Of a DNA stretch of 64,000 nt, positions 27,337 to 35,226 are shown one piece after another. The stretch lies in assembly GCF_007744075.1 (NCBI RefSeq), contig NZ_CP036266.1:8212564-8276563 (forward strand), read 5' to 3'. The stretch's first letter is position 1. Every line of letters begins with the position of its first letter. The position numbers were made by a program, and so were the translations under genes. A model generated the notes under the pieces. It searched no databases. It was given only the letters and a program-made list of their open reading frames with translations, and was not told the DNA's origin. The DNA is from Gimesia chilikensis (GTDB lineage Bacteria > Planctomycetota > Planctomycetia > Planctomycetales > Planctomycetaceae).

Positions 27337-28189
27337 TTTTATCCTCTGAGGAAGCCACCTGCTTCCGTCTCCGTTTCACTATGATGGCGAGCACCGCCAT
27401 CATAGCCAGGGTCACCAGCGTTGCAATCGGAATCAGGTTTTCGCGACTGTTATCCGGGAGGCGATCCGGGAATGGAGACGGCTCGGGATTCTGTGACAGG
27501 ATCGCCTTTGCCCAGGCGCGGGAGGTGGTGCGCGTCCATTCCAGATCCTTGTAAGGCGCGATGGCCCCCAGGGCGATCAGCTTTCGCTTCACGTTCAGGA
27601 AGGTGAGCGTATTGACATTCGCATCCTGGACCTCATCTGCGCCCTCGATCTGCACCCCATAGGACACATACTTAGAGCTGGATAATTCATTGATCGATTC
27701 ATAATGCGGTTCGAGGGCGACCGTATTTGAAATCTGAAACGCGACATTCAGATCCAGCTCACGGCTGAGATCACGACTCAAATTGTCGCGGGTCTGCTTC
27801 AGCTTCTCGGCCAGCATGTCCCGGTATTCCTGGTTCCTCTCTTTTGTCGTCAGCTTGAACATCGCGAAATCGGAAGCACTGTAAGAACGTTGTCTGGATT
27901 TCTCCGGGATCTGCAGAATCAGGTACCGCGCAGGTTCGACCGGTTCTCCCTGGCGCAGTTGAGCAGCCAGCGCTTCGGTCAGATAGAAATACACGTCCAT
28001 CCCCTGCCGTTTCGTTTCAGCCATCATCTGATCGAAGGGGAACAGCTCCCTGATCTCCGGAGTCACATTCACAAAACCGGCAGGCGGTGGAATCTCCAGG
28101 CGGCTTGTCCCCAGCTGAAAAGATTCTGCCTGTAATAAGTTTCCGCAGCACAGGATCAGTGCCAGCCAGCAGAAAGATGCGTGCTTCAT
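27320..28189 (-). CDS. Tandem paralogue B: secreted, C-terminally anchored
   Basis: A 289-residue paralogue of its two neighbours. It shows the same order: signal peptide (to about residue 21), LEIPPPAGFVNVTPEIREL, the block DLEWTRTTSRAWAKAIL, and a C-terminal helix followed by a basic tail (VKRRRKQ). It is longer in charged residues in the central part and lacks the Cys-Tyr pair of A and C at the third block. It lies nine bases after gene C. Function unknown. Confidence 0.75.
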   Translation of the reverse strand: MKHASFCWLALILCCGNLLQAESFQLGTSRLEIPPPAGFVNVTPEIRELFPFDQMMAETKRQGMDVYFYLTEALAAQLRQGEPVEPARYLILQIPEKSRQRSYSASDFAMFKLTTKERNQEYRDMLAEKLKQTRDNLSRDLSRELDLNVAFQISNTVALEPHYESINELSSSKYVSYGVQIEGADEVQDANVNTLTFLNVKRKLIALGAIAPYKDLEWTRTTSRAWAKAILSQNPEPSPFPDRLPDNSRENLIPIATLVTLAMMAVLAIIVKRRRKQVASSEDKNETVA

Positions 28190-28198
28190 GGAGTGCCT

Positions 28199-29065
28199 TC
28201 AGTCGGTCTTGATCCGGTTCTTTTTCACGAAGATCGCCAGAGCCACCAGCACAGCAGCTCCGATGAGAATCCATTTGGCGATTTTGTCTCCCTGATCAGG
28301 CTTCAGCGGATCAAAGTTTGAAGGATAGGAAGACGCGACAGGAGGCTTGTCGTTGGCAGCGATGATTGCTTTCGTCCAGTCACGGGAAGCGGTGCGAGTC
28401 CATTCCAGATCATCCTGGGGTGCGTAACAAAACAGAAACAGCAGCTTACCCTCCACGTTCATCACGGTCGCGGTCGCGGCAGAGATCTCCTCTACCGGTT
28501 CTGCTTCCTCTGCTGCCCCCTCTTCTGGTGGCAGATAGATTGTGAGAAACATCGATACGGCCAGCGCATGCGAGGATTCAAAATGAGGCTCAAACGGGAC
28601 CAGCTGAGAAACTTCGATCGCGGTCGCCAGGTCGAACTGCTCCTGAATGCCGGTATTGAGCCGCTCGTAAATTTTGGGATCCTTGGCTTTGATTTCCTGA
28701 ATGATCTGCCGGTATTCGCGCTTGGTCGCTTTTTTCAATTCCAGAAAATTGACGAGACCGACGACCTTGTCTTTGAGTTTTCGGTTGGCCTTCAGAATGA
28801 ATGTCCGCTTGAGTTCCGGCAGTTCCCCCTGCAAAGCAGCCGGTGCTTCTGCTGCGGAGATATAATAGGCTACGTTTTCATTCAACAGGTCGGCAGAGTC
28901 CACCAGCTGGCTGTAATGGTAAACTTCTTCCATCGCGGGAGTCACCAATACGAAACCTTCTGGTGCGGGTATCTCCAGAGTCTTCCCGCCGACCTCAAAC
29001 TCATCTGCAGTAACGGTTCCCAGTAAACACATCACTGCAAACAAGCTCAGCAGCACAAACTTCAT
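28199..29065 (-). CDS. Tandem paralogue C: secreted, C-terminally anchored
   Basis: A 288-residue paralogue. A signal peptide ends near residue 20. LEIPAPEGFVLVTPAMEEV, LFLFCYAPQDDLEWTRTASR and a C-terminal helix near 262-280 with KKNRIK tail match genes A and B. The acidic insert EEGAAEEAEPVEE is unique to this copy. I start at ATG 29065, with AAGGGA about eight bases upstream; the open frame begins at 29095. It is the first gene of the three-gene run. Confidence 0.75.
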   Translation of the reverse strand: MKFVLLSLFAVMCLLGTVTADEFEVGGKTLEIPAPEGFVLVTPAMEEVYHYSQLVDSADLLNENVAYYISAAEAPAALQGELPELKRTFILKANRKLKDKVVGLVNFLELKKATKREYRQIIQEIKAKDPKIYERLNTGIQEQFDLATAIEVSQLVPFEPHFESSHALAVSMFLTIYLPPEEGAAEEAEPVEEISAATATVMNVEGKLLFLFCYAPQDDLEWTRTASRDWTKAIIAANDKPPVASSYPSNFDPLKPDQGDKIAKWILIGAAVLVALAIFVKKNRIKTD

Positions 29066-29201
29066 TCCGCATCCCTTCAACCAGACCTGATACACAATTG
29101 AACAGACATCATGTCACATCGCAGGGGGAGACCGCAAGCAGTAACCGACGAAAACAGGGAGATCGTCGTTGATTCAAGAGCACCGTTGGTCAGCCGCATC
29201 G

Positions 29202-29504
29202 TTACATCAGCAGCAGGGCACCCACAAAAATGGCCGCCGCCAGCAGAAGCACCACCAACAGGACCGTGAGATAGACTCGAGGCGAAAGATTACCCGGATC
29301 GTCGTCCGCCGTGATCCTGCCTCCACTGATCTGCAGCAGCCAGTCAGGCAGCTGACCATAGATCGTATACAGCGTGCCGAGGATTATCCCCAGGGCCAGC
29401 AACAGTTGCAGTTTGAGATCACCCCCGCCACGGATCAGCGTCCAGCCGAGCAGGGACGCTAACAAAATCACCAGCAGTCCGGCTGCGATCTGTCTGGGAG
29501 TCAT
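29202..29504 (-). CDS. Small membrane protein, unknown
   Basis: A 100-residue protein with three hydrophobic helices at about residues 5-24, 31-48 and 78-100. A polar loop of about 25 residues, with GRITADDDPGNLSPR, joins helices 2 and 3. No family recognised. It follows the next membrane protein gene by about ten bases on the same strand. Confidence 0.6.
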   Translation of the reverse strand: MTPRQIAAGLLVILLASLLGWTLIRGGGDLKLQLLLALGIILGTLYTIYGQLPDWLLQISGGRITADDDPGNLSPRVYLTVLLVVLLLAAAIFVGALLLM

Positions 29505-29513
29505 TGAGAGCGA

Positions 29514-29756
29514 TTACTCCGAGTGTGTCTGCCGCGTAATCCAAAGCATCGCGCCAGACCAGACTGCGATCCCGAGCCAGGCGAGCGTTCCCAAGCCCAG
29601 AGACCGGAACATGGCAACGCGTCCGGCCATGCCCCCTGAATTGTTTGGCAGACAGAGCTCGGCAATCACCAGGCTCACAACTCCGAGCAGGGCACACAGG
29701 GAAAAGACGATCAGAAAGACCCAGTATTGTTTACGTGAAATGGAAAACGATTTCAT
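29514..29756 (-). CDS. Small membrane protein, unknown
   Basis: An 80-residue protein with two clear transmembrane helices at about residues 12-32 and 53-72. The loop between them (LPNNSGGMAGRVAMFRS) is polar. It is probably co-transcribed with the membrane protein gene just downstream. Function unknown. Confidence 0.6.
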   Translation of the reverse strand: MKSFSISRKQYWVFLIVFSLCALLGVVSLVIAELCLPNNSGGMAGRVAMFRSLGLGTLAWLGIAVWSGAMLWITRQTHSE

Positions 29757-29868
29757 CAGAGAACCTCAGGTTTACCAGCGAGTCGAAACTTCGTAACTGT
29801 GTTATCCGGTTTGATTATGTCTGGCTGTTGTTTCTGAAATCAAGTTTTTTCTGCAAACGGAAATCAGG

Positions 29869-30390
29869 TTAGTCGGCAATCTCGCGAAATGTGAGACTGA
29901 TCCGCGGACCGGCGTCCGCGTCGCGAGGAATCGCGTGCTGCCAATCGTCCTGGATCTCATTCCGCATATACAACAGATCGCCGTTTTGTAATTCGTAGGA
30001 ATACTTTTCTTGCGGATCCTGTCTGCTGCGAAACGAAATTGCTCTGGTCGCACCCAGCGAAACAATGACTACACCAGTCCCCGCCTGCAGCTCCTCTGTA
30101 GAATCGCTGTGATAGCCCATTGTGGACGTTCCATCGGCATAATAATTCAGCAGACAGTTGTTTGGCAGGAAACCGATCTCCTCCGCGATGCGCTCACAGA
30201 CCGGTTCTAACGCGGGCAGCATGACGGTCCACGGATAAGTGATTCCCGAATAGTTGTAAGCCACACCAAAGCTGGCAGTCTTACGGGCTTTCATTCTCTC
30301 ATCCCAGACGACCTGCTCACGCAGCAACGTAAATAACTCCGTCGCCTGATCCAGAAAGGCGGGAATGAGCTCCAGCTGTGGTTCCGGCAT
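29869..30390 (-). CDS. AlkB-like 2OG-Fe(II) dioxygenase
   Basis: A 173-residue protein of the AlkB family, which oxidatively removes methyl groups from nucleic acid bases with iron and 2-oxoglutarate. GYHSDSTEEL holds the iron-binding His and Asp, HAIPRD the second His, and RISLTFR the Arg that grips 2-oxoglutarate. NCLLNYYADGTSTMG is the usual nucleotide-flip region. ATG 30390 begins just before the conserved part; the frame extends further upstream without similarity. It heads a group of small minus-strand genes. Confidence 0.88.
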   Translation of the reverse strand: MPEPQLELIPAFLDQATELFTLLREQVVWDERMKARKTASFGVAYNYSGITYPWTVMLPALEPVCERIAEEIGFLPNNCLLNYYADGTSTMGYHSDSTEELQAGTGVVIVSLGATRAISFRSRQDPQEKYSYELQNGDLLYMRNEIQDDWQHAIPRDADAGPRISLTFREIAD

Positions 30391-30550
30391 GGCAGATTGT
30401 CTCCGTTGAATACTGGTCAGTCCAATCACTGTCCCAGCAACTGACCAGCGCCGCAGTGAAACCGCTTTGATTTTCCATTCTGCATGATAGACCGGATTTC
30501 CACCGATTCGGTTCGCCCTGGCAGAACAGTCTGCATTCACATCCCGGTAC

Positions 30551-31036
30551 TCAGGTCGATGCAGGACTCGAATGCGGTTCAAATTTGACAATTCTGACCT
30601 GCGCGGGACTGTCGATCTTCGCCAGGGCATGTTGCATGACGCCGAGCGACCAGTCTTTGCCCCGATTCCCGGACCCCGAACCAATCAGGGGAAAAGCGAC
30701 GCTCTGGAATTCATGTTCGTCGACCAGCTTCATCGCGTTGATGACGGACTGCGTGACCGAGTACTCGGTTGCGAACCAGAGCAGGTTGATCCCGGCGACG
30801 TGGATGATACCGCGATAAGGTAGACGTCCTGCGGATGTCAGCCGGGCTTCTCCCAGGGGGATCGCACCTTGTTTCGCGACCTCTTTAAAGGGCGTCGTTC
30901 CTCCCTGTTTCTTGATCGCCCCCGAAACGCCTTGAGGTAACAACAACCACCAGGGAATCACGTTGCGGTTCCAGCTGTTGACGATCACTTCCACAGGTTG
31001 CTCAAGAATATTCCCGCTGACAATTTCCACATTCAT
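30551..31036 (-). CDS. Macro-domain protein, ADP-ribose binding
   Basis: A 161-residue protein made of one macro domain, which binds or hydrolyses ADP-ribose adducts. VEIVSGNILEQPVEVIVNSWN is the first motif (VNAAN replaced by VNSWN), PQGVSGAIKKQGG the flexible loop, and FPLIGSGSGN the second phosphate-binding loop. The last Asn could be catalytic as in deacetylating members. ATG 31036 lies at the start of the domain; a TTG at 31054 is also open. A NUDIX gene and an ADP-ribosylglycohydrolase-like gene follow on the same strand upstream. Confidence 0.85.
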   Translation of the reverse strand: MNVEIVSGNILEQPVEVIVNSWNRNVIPWWLLLPQGVSGAIKKQGGTTPFKEVAKQGAIPLGEARLTSAGRLPYRGIIHVAGINLLWFATEYSVTQSVINAMKLVDEHEFQSVAFPLIGSGSGNRGKDWSLGVMQHALAKIDSPAQVRIVKFEPHSSPAST

Positions 31037-31096
31037 CGATTCGACCAGCTCCAAAGGTGTCTGTTATAAGAGGGGACGACCTCTCCCTCCTGTCAA

Positions 31097-31405
31097 TCAG
31101 ACACACTCAGGCTCATTTTTTGTGCCTGTTTCCTGATTAATTCCCCGAACCTGGTCGCGCCAGGGAAGTGATCTGCGGGCATCGTCGCCGGAATAGTATT
31201 TTTGAATCTGGTCTACGGTCACTTCGGGAGCCAGCTGGTTTACGATCCGGGAGACGCGATACCATTCACCGCCGAGAATAAACAGCATCCAGATCAGCCC
31301 GAACGGAACGCCGTAAATTTTGTACTCGATGTATAAGCCGAACAGCAGCGCAAGGCAGATCGCCATCCAGTTAATTAACGTAGGATACAGGTCAAACCGT
31401 TTCAT
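31097..31405 (-). CDS. Small membrane protein, unknown
   Basis: A 102-residue protein with two hydrophobic helices in its first half (about residues 8-25 and 33-46) and a soluble polar tail with WYRVSRIVNQLAPEV. The tail could face the cytoplasm. No family recognised. It is transcribed with the NUDIX and macro-domain genes on the minus strand. Confidence 0.55.
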   Translation of the reverse strand: MKRFDLYPTLINWMAICLALLFGLYIEYKIYGVPFGLIWMLFILGGEWYRVSRIVNQLAPEVTVDQIQKYYSGDDARRSLPWRDQVRGINQETGTKNEPECV

Positions 31406-31501
31406 CGAAGGGCTTCCCCTTTTTTCAATCCATGTTACCGCACGGTTTCCGACTCATCCAGAGCGATTTAGTCGGCTGTCCCGGTCTGAATCTGTAAGTC
31501 T

Positions 31502-31933
31502 CTACTGCAACTGAGATTGGAGTGGTTCATAAATCCCGGGCGGTACCAGCTGCTGTTTGACCGTCGCCAGTTCATCCCGCGAAAACCACAATACTTTGAA
31601 AGGGACTCCATCCGATTCCGTTCCGGTTTCGGGCAGTGCCTCGCGCACTGAGTCGTCTATTGAGCAGAGATAGTGGAACATGATTTCATGTTCCGGAATC
31701 CCTTGATATTCAAAGTGGGATTCATGAAAACCGAGGAACTGCAGCGCGTGCGCTGTGATGCCCAGTTCTTCAAACAGTTCCCGTTTCGCGGCTGCTTCCA
31801 GGGTCTCGCCGAACTCCAGACCGCCACCCACGGGAATATAGAACAGAAACTCGCGGTGCGGATCATAGCCCTCCGCCAATAGAACCTGCCCCTGATGGAT
31901 CACGGAAATGATGACTTTGTTACGGATCTGCAT
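31502..31933 (-). CDS. NUDIX hydrolase
   Basis: A 143-residue pyrophosphohydrolase. The full NUDIX box GLEFGETLEAAAKRELFEEL (with GI next) is present at about residues 36-57, giving the magnesium-binding Glu residues. GGGLEFGE and the downstream WFSRDEL are typical of enzymes acting on nucleoside diphosphate derivatives. The substrate could be ADP-ribose given the neighbours, but this is inference. Confidence 0.9.
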   Translation of the reverse strand: MQIRNKVIISVIHQGQVLLAEGYDPHREFLFYIPVGGGLEFGETLEAAAKRELFEELGITAHALQFLGFHESHFEYQGIPEHEIMFHYLCSIDDSVREALPETGTESDGVPFKVLWFSRDELATVKQQLVPPGIYEPLQSQLQ

Positions 31934-31977
31934 GCCTGGAGTATGTCTTATTCAAGGTTGATGGTCGGTGTTGACAA

Positions 31978-32418
31978 TCAGGACGAAATAATCAGTTTTC
32001 CGTGATCTCCGTATACGGAAATGGGATGTTGCTTCGTTGAAGTCTGTGGCAGCGGACACTGAAAATGCCAGGCTTCGTAACCGGTCGTCGATTGTACTTC
32101 CAGACGGGCTCCGGTTTCAAACTCCAATGTCAAACAACCGTCATGCCGGGCAATTGCTGACATCAGCCGGTAACCGAGCAGGTAGTCGAGCCGTTCCAGA
32201 TCCGCGCGCCAGAAACCGGCCCCCGGCTTCGTCCCCCGCAGCGTGCGCGAGCCGTCGACATCGGTGATTTGCAGTTCGTCCTCGAACTCAATCAGTGACC
32301 TCACAGCTTCTTCGTCTGCGAAGACGAGGCCCGTCAGCCCGGTCTCCTGAAATGCGATCAACGTATCACCGGCGAGGGGCAGCAGCAGATTGCGTCCGCT
32401 ATAGCTGAGCGTTTTCAT
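31978..32418 (-). CDS. Hypothetical protein, cytoplasmic
   Basis: A 146-residue protein without signal or membrane segment. It is rich in beta-strand patterns and ends with ISVYGDHGKLIIS. I do not recognise the family. Its start overlaps the stop of the previous gene by four bases, so the two are coupled. Confidence 0.6.
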   Translation of the reverse strand: MKTLSYSGRNLLLPLAGDTLIAFQETGLTGLVFADEEAVRSLIEFEDELQITDVDGSRTLRGTKPGAGFWRADLERLDYLLGYRLMSAIARHDGCLTLEFETGARLEVQSTTGYEAWHFQCPLPQTSTKQHPISVYGDHGKLIISS

Positions 32419-32864
32419 TGATCTACCTGATACGCCTCCCCGCTCTGAGGGGTCTCTGGTTCATACTCAATTCCGGCTTGATGTAAGGCGGCCATCGAAC
32501 GAAAGGCCACTTCGCCCCATTTTTTTCGAACCGTTTCGGGCGCATTCGGGGGGATCTTACGCCACTCATTCGCGAGGAACCGGATCTGATTCGGTTCCAG
32601 CCAGAGTGCCAGTCGCCCTTTTTGCTGTTCTTGATCCGCATTTGTGAGCCCGGCGTCATCGCGAAGCCGATCACGGGCAGTCGCCAGTTGTTGTTGATAG
32701 TTTTCCTGGAATAGCTCAAGCAACACCTGTTCCAATATTGCCTGAAGGTTCCAGAGCACACGCTGCTCCGCCTGATCGGCAATTCCTAAAATCGAATCTT
32801 CCGAGAATCGGGAGAGCAGTTCGAAGAGTACCAGTGCCTCATCTTCAGTCAGATTCAGTTGCAT
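32415..32864 (-). CDS. Hypothetical helical protein
   Basis: A 149-residue acidic, mainly helical protein. LTEDEALVLFELLSRFSED begins it, and a helical middle with ENYQQQLATARDRLRDD follows. No family recognised. The ATG at 32864 lies inside the end of the ADP-ribosylglycohydrolase gene (20-base overlap), so it is translationally coupled to it and may be its partner or inhibitor (inference). The open frame goes further back but only as an antiparallel-shifted reading of that gene. Confidence 0.6.
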   Translation of the reverse strand: MQLNLTEDEALVLFELLSRFSEDSILGIADQAEQRVLWNLQAILEQVLLELFQENYQQQLATARDRLRDDAGLTNADQEQQKGRLALWLEPNQIRFLANEWRKIPPNAPETVRKKWGEVAFRSMAALHQAGIEYEPETPQSGEAYQVDQ

Positions 32865-33666
32865 CGTTTTGATTTCTATCTGAGTTTTGGAGACCGCCGG
32901 TGACAAAGCGATCATGAAACGTCTGCACGGTCGTTCGTAATCGGTCGTCCAGCAGTGGCAAAACCTGTTGCGAAATTTCTGCAGGGACGCCGCCATAAAA
33001 GGGTTCGGCGATCGCACCGGCGATACAGGCCATGGTATCGGCATCACCGCCCAGTGAGATTGCGTTGCGGATGGCCGATTCGAAATCGGTCGATTCCAGA
33101 AAAGCGATGATCGACTCTGGTACCGAGCCCTGGCAGGAAACATCAAACACATAATGGGGACGGATCTCTTCCAGCGTTCTCTGCAGATCGTACTGAAATT
33201 CATGCTCGACAAAGTCCTGAATCTCTGCTTTCGACTTTCCAGTACGTGCCAGAAAGACACAGGCCGCTGTGGCCTGAGCCCCATAAATTCCCTGCTGATG
33301 GTTGTGGGTCACCTCGGCGGACTTTTTTGCCAGGTAGAGGCAGTCGGCCATTGTTTCTGCAGCATAAGCCACGGGGCTGACCCGCATGGCAGAACCGTTC
33401 CCCCAACTCTGGTAGGGCATGCGCTGTCGCAACTGAGCCCAGGTCAGAAACGTGTGTCCGTAGCCGGCATCCGGATAGCGTCTGACATATCGCTGCAGCG
33501 TGCTGACCAGATCAGAGTCATGTAACAGCCAGTCCGCAACCGCGGCTGTGAGCACTGTATCGTCGGTGAATGTCGACTCTTCGCGAAACAGATAGAACTG
33601 CGTCGACTTCGTCGGCACATGCTCGAAATAAGAACCGATCACATCACCGGCAATAGCACCCCACAT
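32845..33666 (-). CDS. ADP-ribosylglycohydrolase-family protein
   Basis: A 273-residue protein of the DraG/ARH family, which releases ADP-ribose from proteins or nucleic acids. GAIAGDVIGSYFE, the metal motif TFTDDTVLT, GNGSAMRVSP and ISLGGDADTMACIAGAIAEP with the second metal aspartates are all kept, so it should be active. The ATG at 33666 has GAGGA nine bases upstream. It starts a coupled run with two small unknown genes, and NUDIX and macro-domain genes follow. Confidence 0.92.
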   Translation of the reverse strand: MWGAIAGDVIGSYFEHVPTKSTQFYLFREESTFTDDTVLTAAVADWLLHDSDLVSTLQRYVRRYPDAGYGHTFLTWAQLRQRMPYQSWGNGSAMRVSPVAYAAETMADCLYLAKKSAEVTHNHQQGIYGAQATAACVFLARTGKSKAEIQDFVEHEFQYDLQRTLEEIRPHYVFDVSCQGSVPESIIAFLESTDFESAIRNAISLGGDADTMACIAGAIAEPFYGGVPAEISQQVLPLLDDRLRTTVQTFHDRFVTGGLQNSDRNQNDATESD

Positions 33667-33760
33667 TACGGAATCCTCACTGCGACAGGGCAACGGAATT
33701 TGTTATTCATCTCAAGGCAGATCATAGAATCCTCTTGATTTAAATGACGACTGGGAGCCC

Positions 33761-34198
33761 TCACAACAGCAGCTCTCCAGTGAGCCACCATTCCAGATAC
33801 TTCGACAGTGAGGGAGCGCAACAGGTTCGACTGTCCTCTTCGTGGCTCCATACAAATACATCAGGCCGGCGGATGGCTCCGGCCTGAATTGGAAAAGCGA
33901 ACTGATCTCCATTCCCGGCGTCGGCAAAGAACAGCAGGTGATCGAAGGGCATATACAGTTCGGGAAAGTCCGGGTTCTCACGAAAGGCCTGGTTTTCCTG
34001 GACGATGCGTTCCAGCTGCCAGATCAGCCCCAGACCGTATTCGCCTTCGACGCCATTCGATTCCTGCAGCAGGCTCGCCAGGTCTTCCGGCAGTACCACG
34101 CCCAGTTCTGCTTCCGCCTGCTGAATCTCGTGCCGTTTGGCACCGGGGAAGAATTCTGCAGCGCTACATAACTTCAGAATCTGTTCTTTCCATGACAT
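33761..34198 (-). CDS. SMI1/KNR4 (SUKH) family protein
   Basis: A 145-residue protein. The SUKH pattern is recognisable: an early LGVVLPEDLASLLQESNGVEG, then LLFFADAGNGDQFAFPI and a C-terminal SLSKYLEWWLTGEL. SUKH proteins are often immunity proteins against contact-dependent or polymorphic toxins; orphan copies also exist. No toxin gene is beside it. ATG 34198 is chosen over an open upstream frame that overlaps the SIMPL gene end. Confidence 0.8.
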   Translation of the reverse strand: MSWKEQILKLCSAAEFFPGAKRHEIQQAEAELGVVLPEDLASLLQESNGVEGEYGLGLIWQLERIVQENQAFRENPDFPELYMPFDHLLFFADAGNGDQFAFPIQAGAIRRPDVFVWSHEEDSRTCCAPSLSKYLEWWLTGELLL

Positions 34199-34265
34199 AG
34201 TTCTATTTCCCGACTCCTGGAAATTCGAGTACATCCATTCCGAGTGCGTTCTGGTGATACTGAGT

Positions 34266-34940
34266 TTATTCGACTGCAAAACGGACCCGGAACTGACGAC
34301 GGGCCAATTTGCGTTGCGGCGTTAAAACCGTGTAATTCTCGCTCAACTCCAGATCCATCAGATCATCGTCATCCGCTGTCAGGCTGTTCCCACTTCTGTT
34401 GCTGCCGGAATCCGAATCCTCGATCACTGTCAATACGCCGCTGATCTGCAGTCCTGCTGCTGAGGCAAGACTGTCTGCTTTTTTACGCGCCTCCATCACG
34501 ATGGAATGCAGGACTTCCTCAATCGTCTGATTTTGACTCGAGTAACAGGCCTGAGGTGCCTTCATTGTAAAAGACCTCTTCAACGGTGAGAAAAATGATC
34601 TCTTCTTTGCTGAAAACATCTGCTCGACTTTTCCCATGGCTTTGATCAGTTTAGTGATGTCTTTGTGACTGATCTGCAGGGAATGAGCGATCCTTCTCCA
34701 GTTCTCATCATAATACCAGTCTCGATCTCCATTCCCCTCCAGAATATTTTCTTCCGGGATGCCGGATTGTTTCAGCACCGAGATGACCTCGTCTCGTAAT
34801 TTCAATGATTCCTCGAAACAGGATTCTCGACCGGGTTTACGACTGTTGACGACGACCTGAACTTCAGCCTGATACGAGTCGACACAACGGTCAGTCGCAG
34901 ATTGTGCGATGACTTCGATAAAGCGAGCGGATTCGGACAT
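34266..34940 (-). CDS. SIMPL-domain (DUF541) protein
   Basis: A 224-residue protein. It has the SIMPL layout: an N-terminal sheet (IEVIAQSATDRCVDSYQAEV), VISVLKQSGIPEENIL, the helix VMEARKKADSLASAAGLQIS and a final strand with RFRVRFAVE-like ending. Most SIMPL proteins are exported, but this copy has no signal peptide, so it is probably cytoplasmic. Function unknown; others affect stress resistance. It is followed by the SUKH gene. Confidence 0.75.
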   Translation of the reverse strand: MSESARFIEVIAQSATDRCVDSYQAEVQVVVNSRKPGRESCFEESLKLRDEVISVLKQSGIPEENILEGNGDRDWYYDENWRRIAHSLQISHKDITKLIKAMGKVEQMFSAKKRSFFSPLKRSFTMKAPQACYSSQNQTIEEVLHSIVMEARKKADSLASAAGLQISGVLTVIEDSDSGSNRSGNSLTADDDDLMDLELSENYTVLTPQRKLARRQFRVRFAVE

Positions 34941-35156
34941 GAAAGACAGCCTTTGTGAAGGGCCCGTTGATGTGAGTGGATTGATGAATCTTGAGAAGTG
35001 TCTTTCACTTCAGAATAGCAGCGGCAATTGCTGTGCTCAAGAAAATTATCAATGTCACTTTTACCAGTCAGGATTGAGAACGACAGACGCCCAGCAGACA
35101 GGACGTGCGACTCTCTTTTGTGCGCGTGAACTGAGATTTCCTGCTCGCTGCGCTCG

Positions 35157-35175
35157 GCCCGAATTGCATTCGGGC
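35157..35175. repeat. Short palindrome in intergenic DNA
   Basis: GCCCGAAT-TGC-ATTCGGGC is a perfect eight-base-arm palindrome with a three-base loop, ahead of another small CCCC/GGGG pairing near 35179-35194. It lies between the SIMPL gene and aroE. It could be a REP-type element or the terminator of aroE, but no T-run follows. Confidence 0.4.
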
Positions 35176-35226
35176 TCACCCCGATTTTTGGGGATTCGTT
35201 CCCGTTAAACCCGGCGTGCGTTTTAC

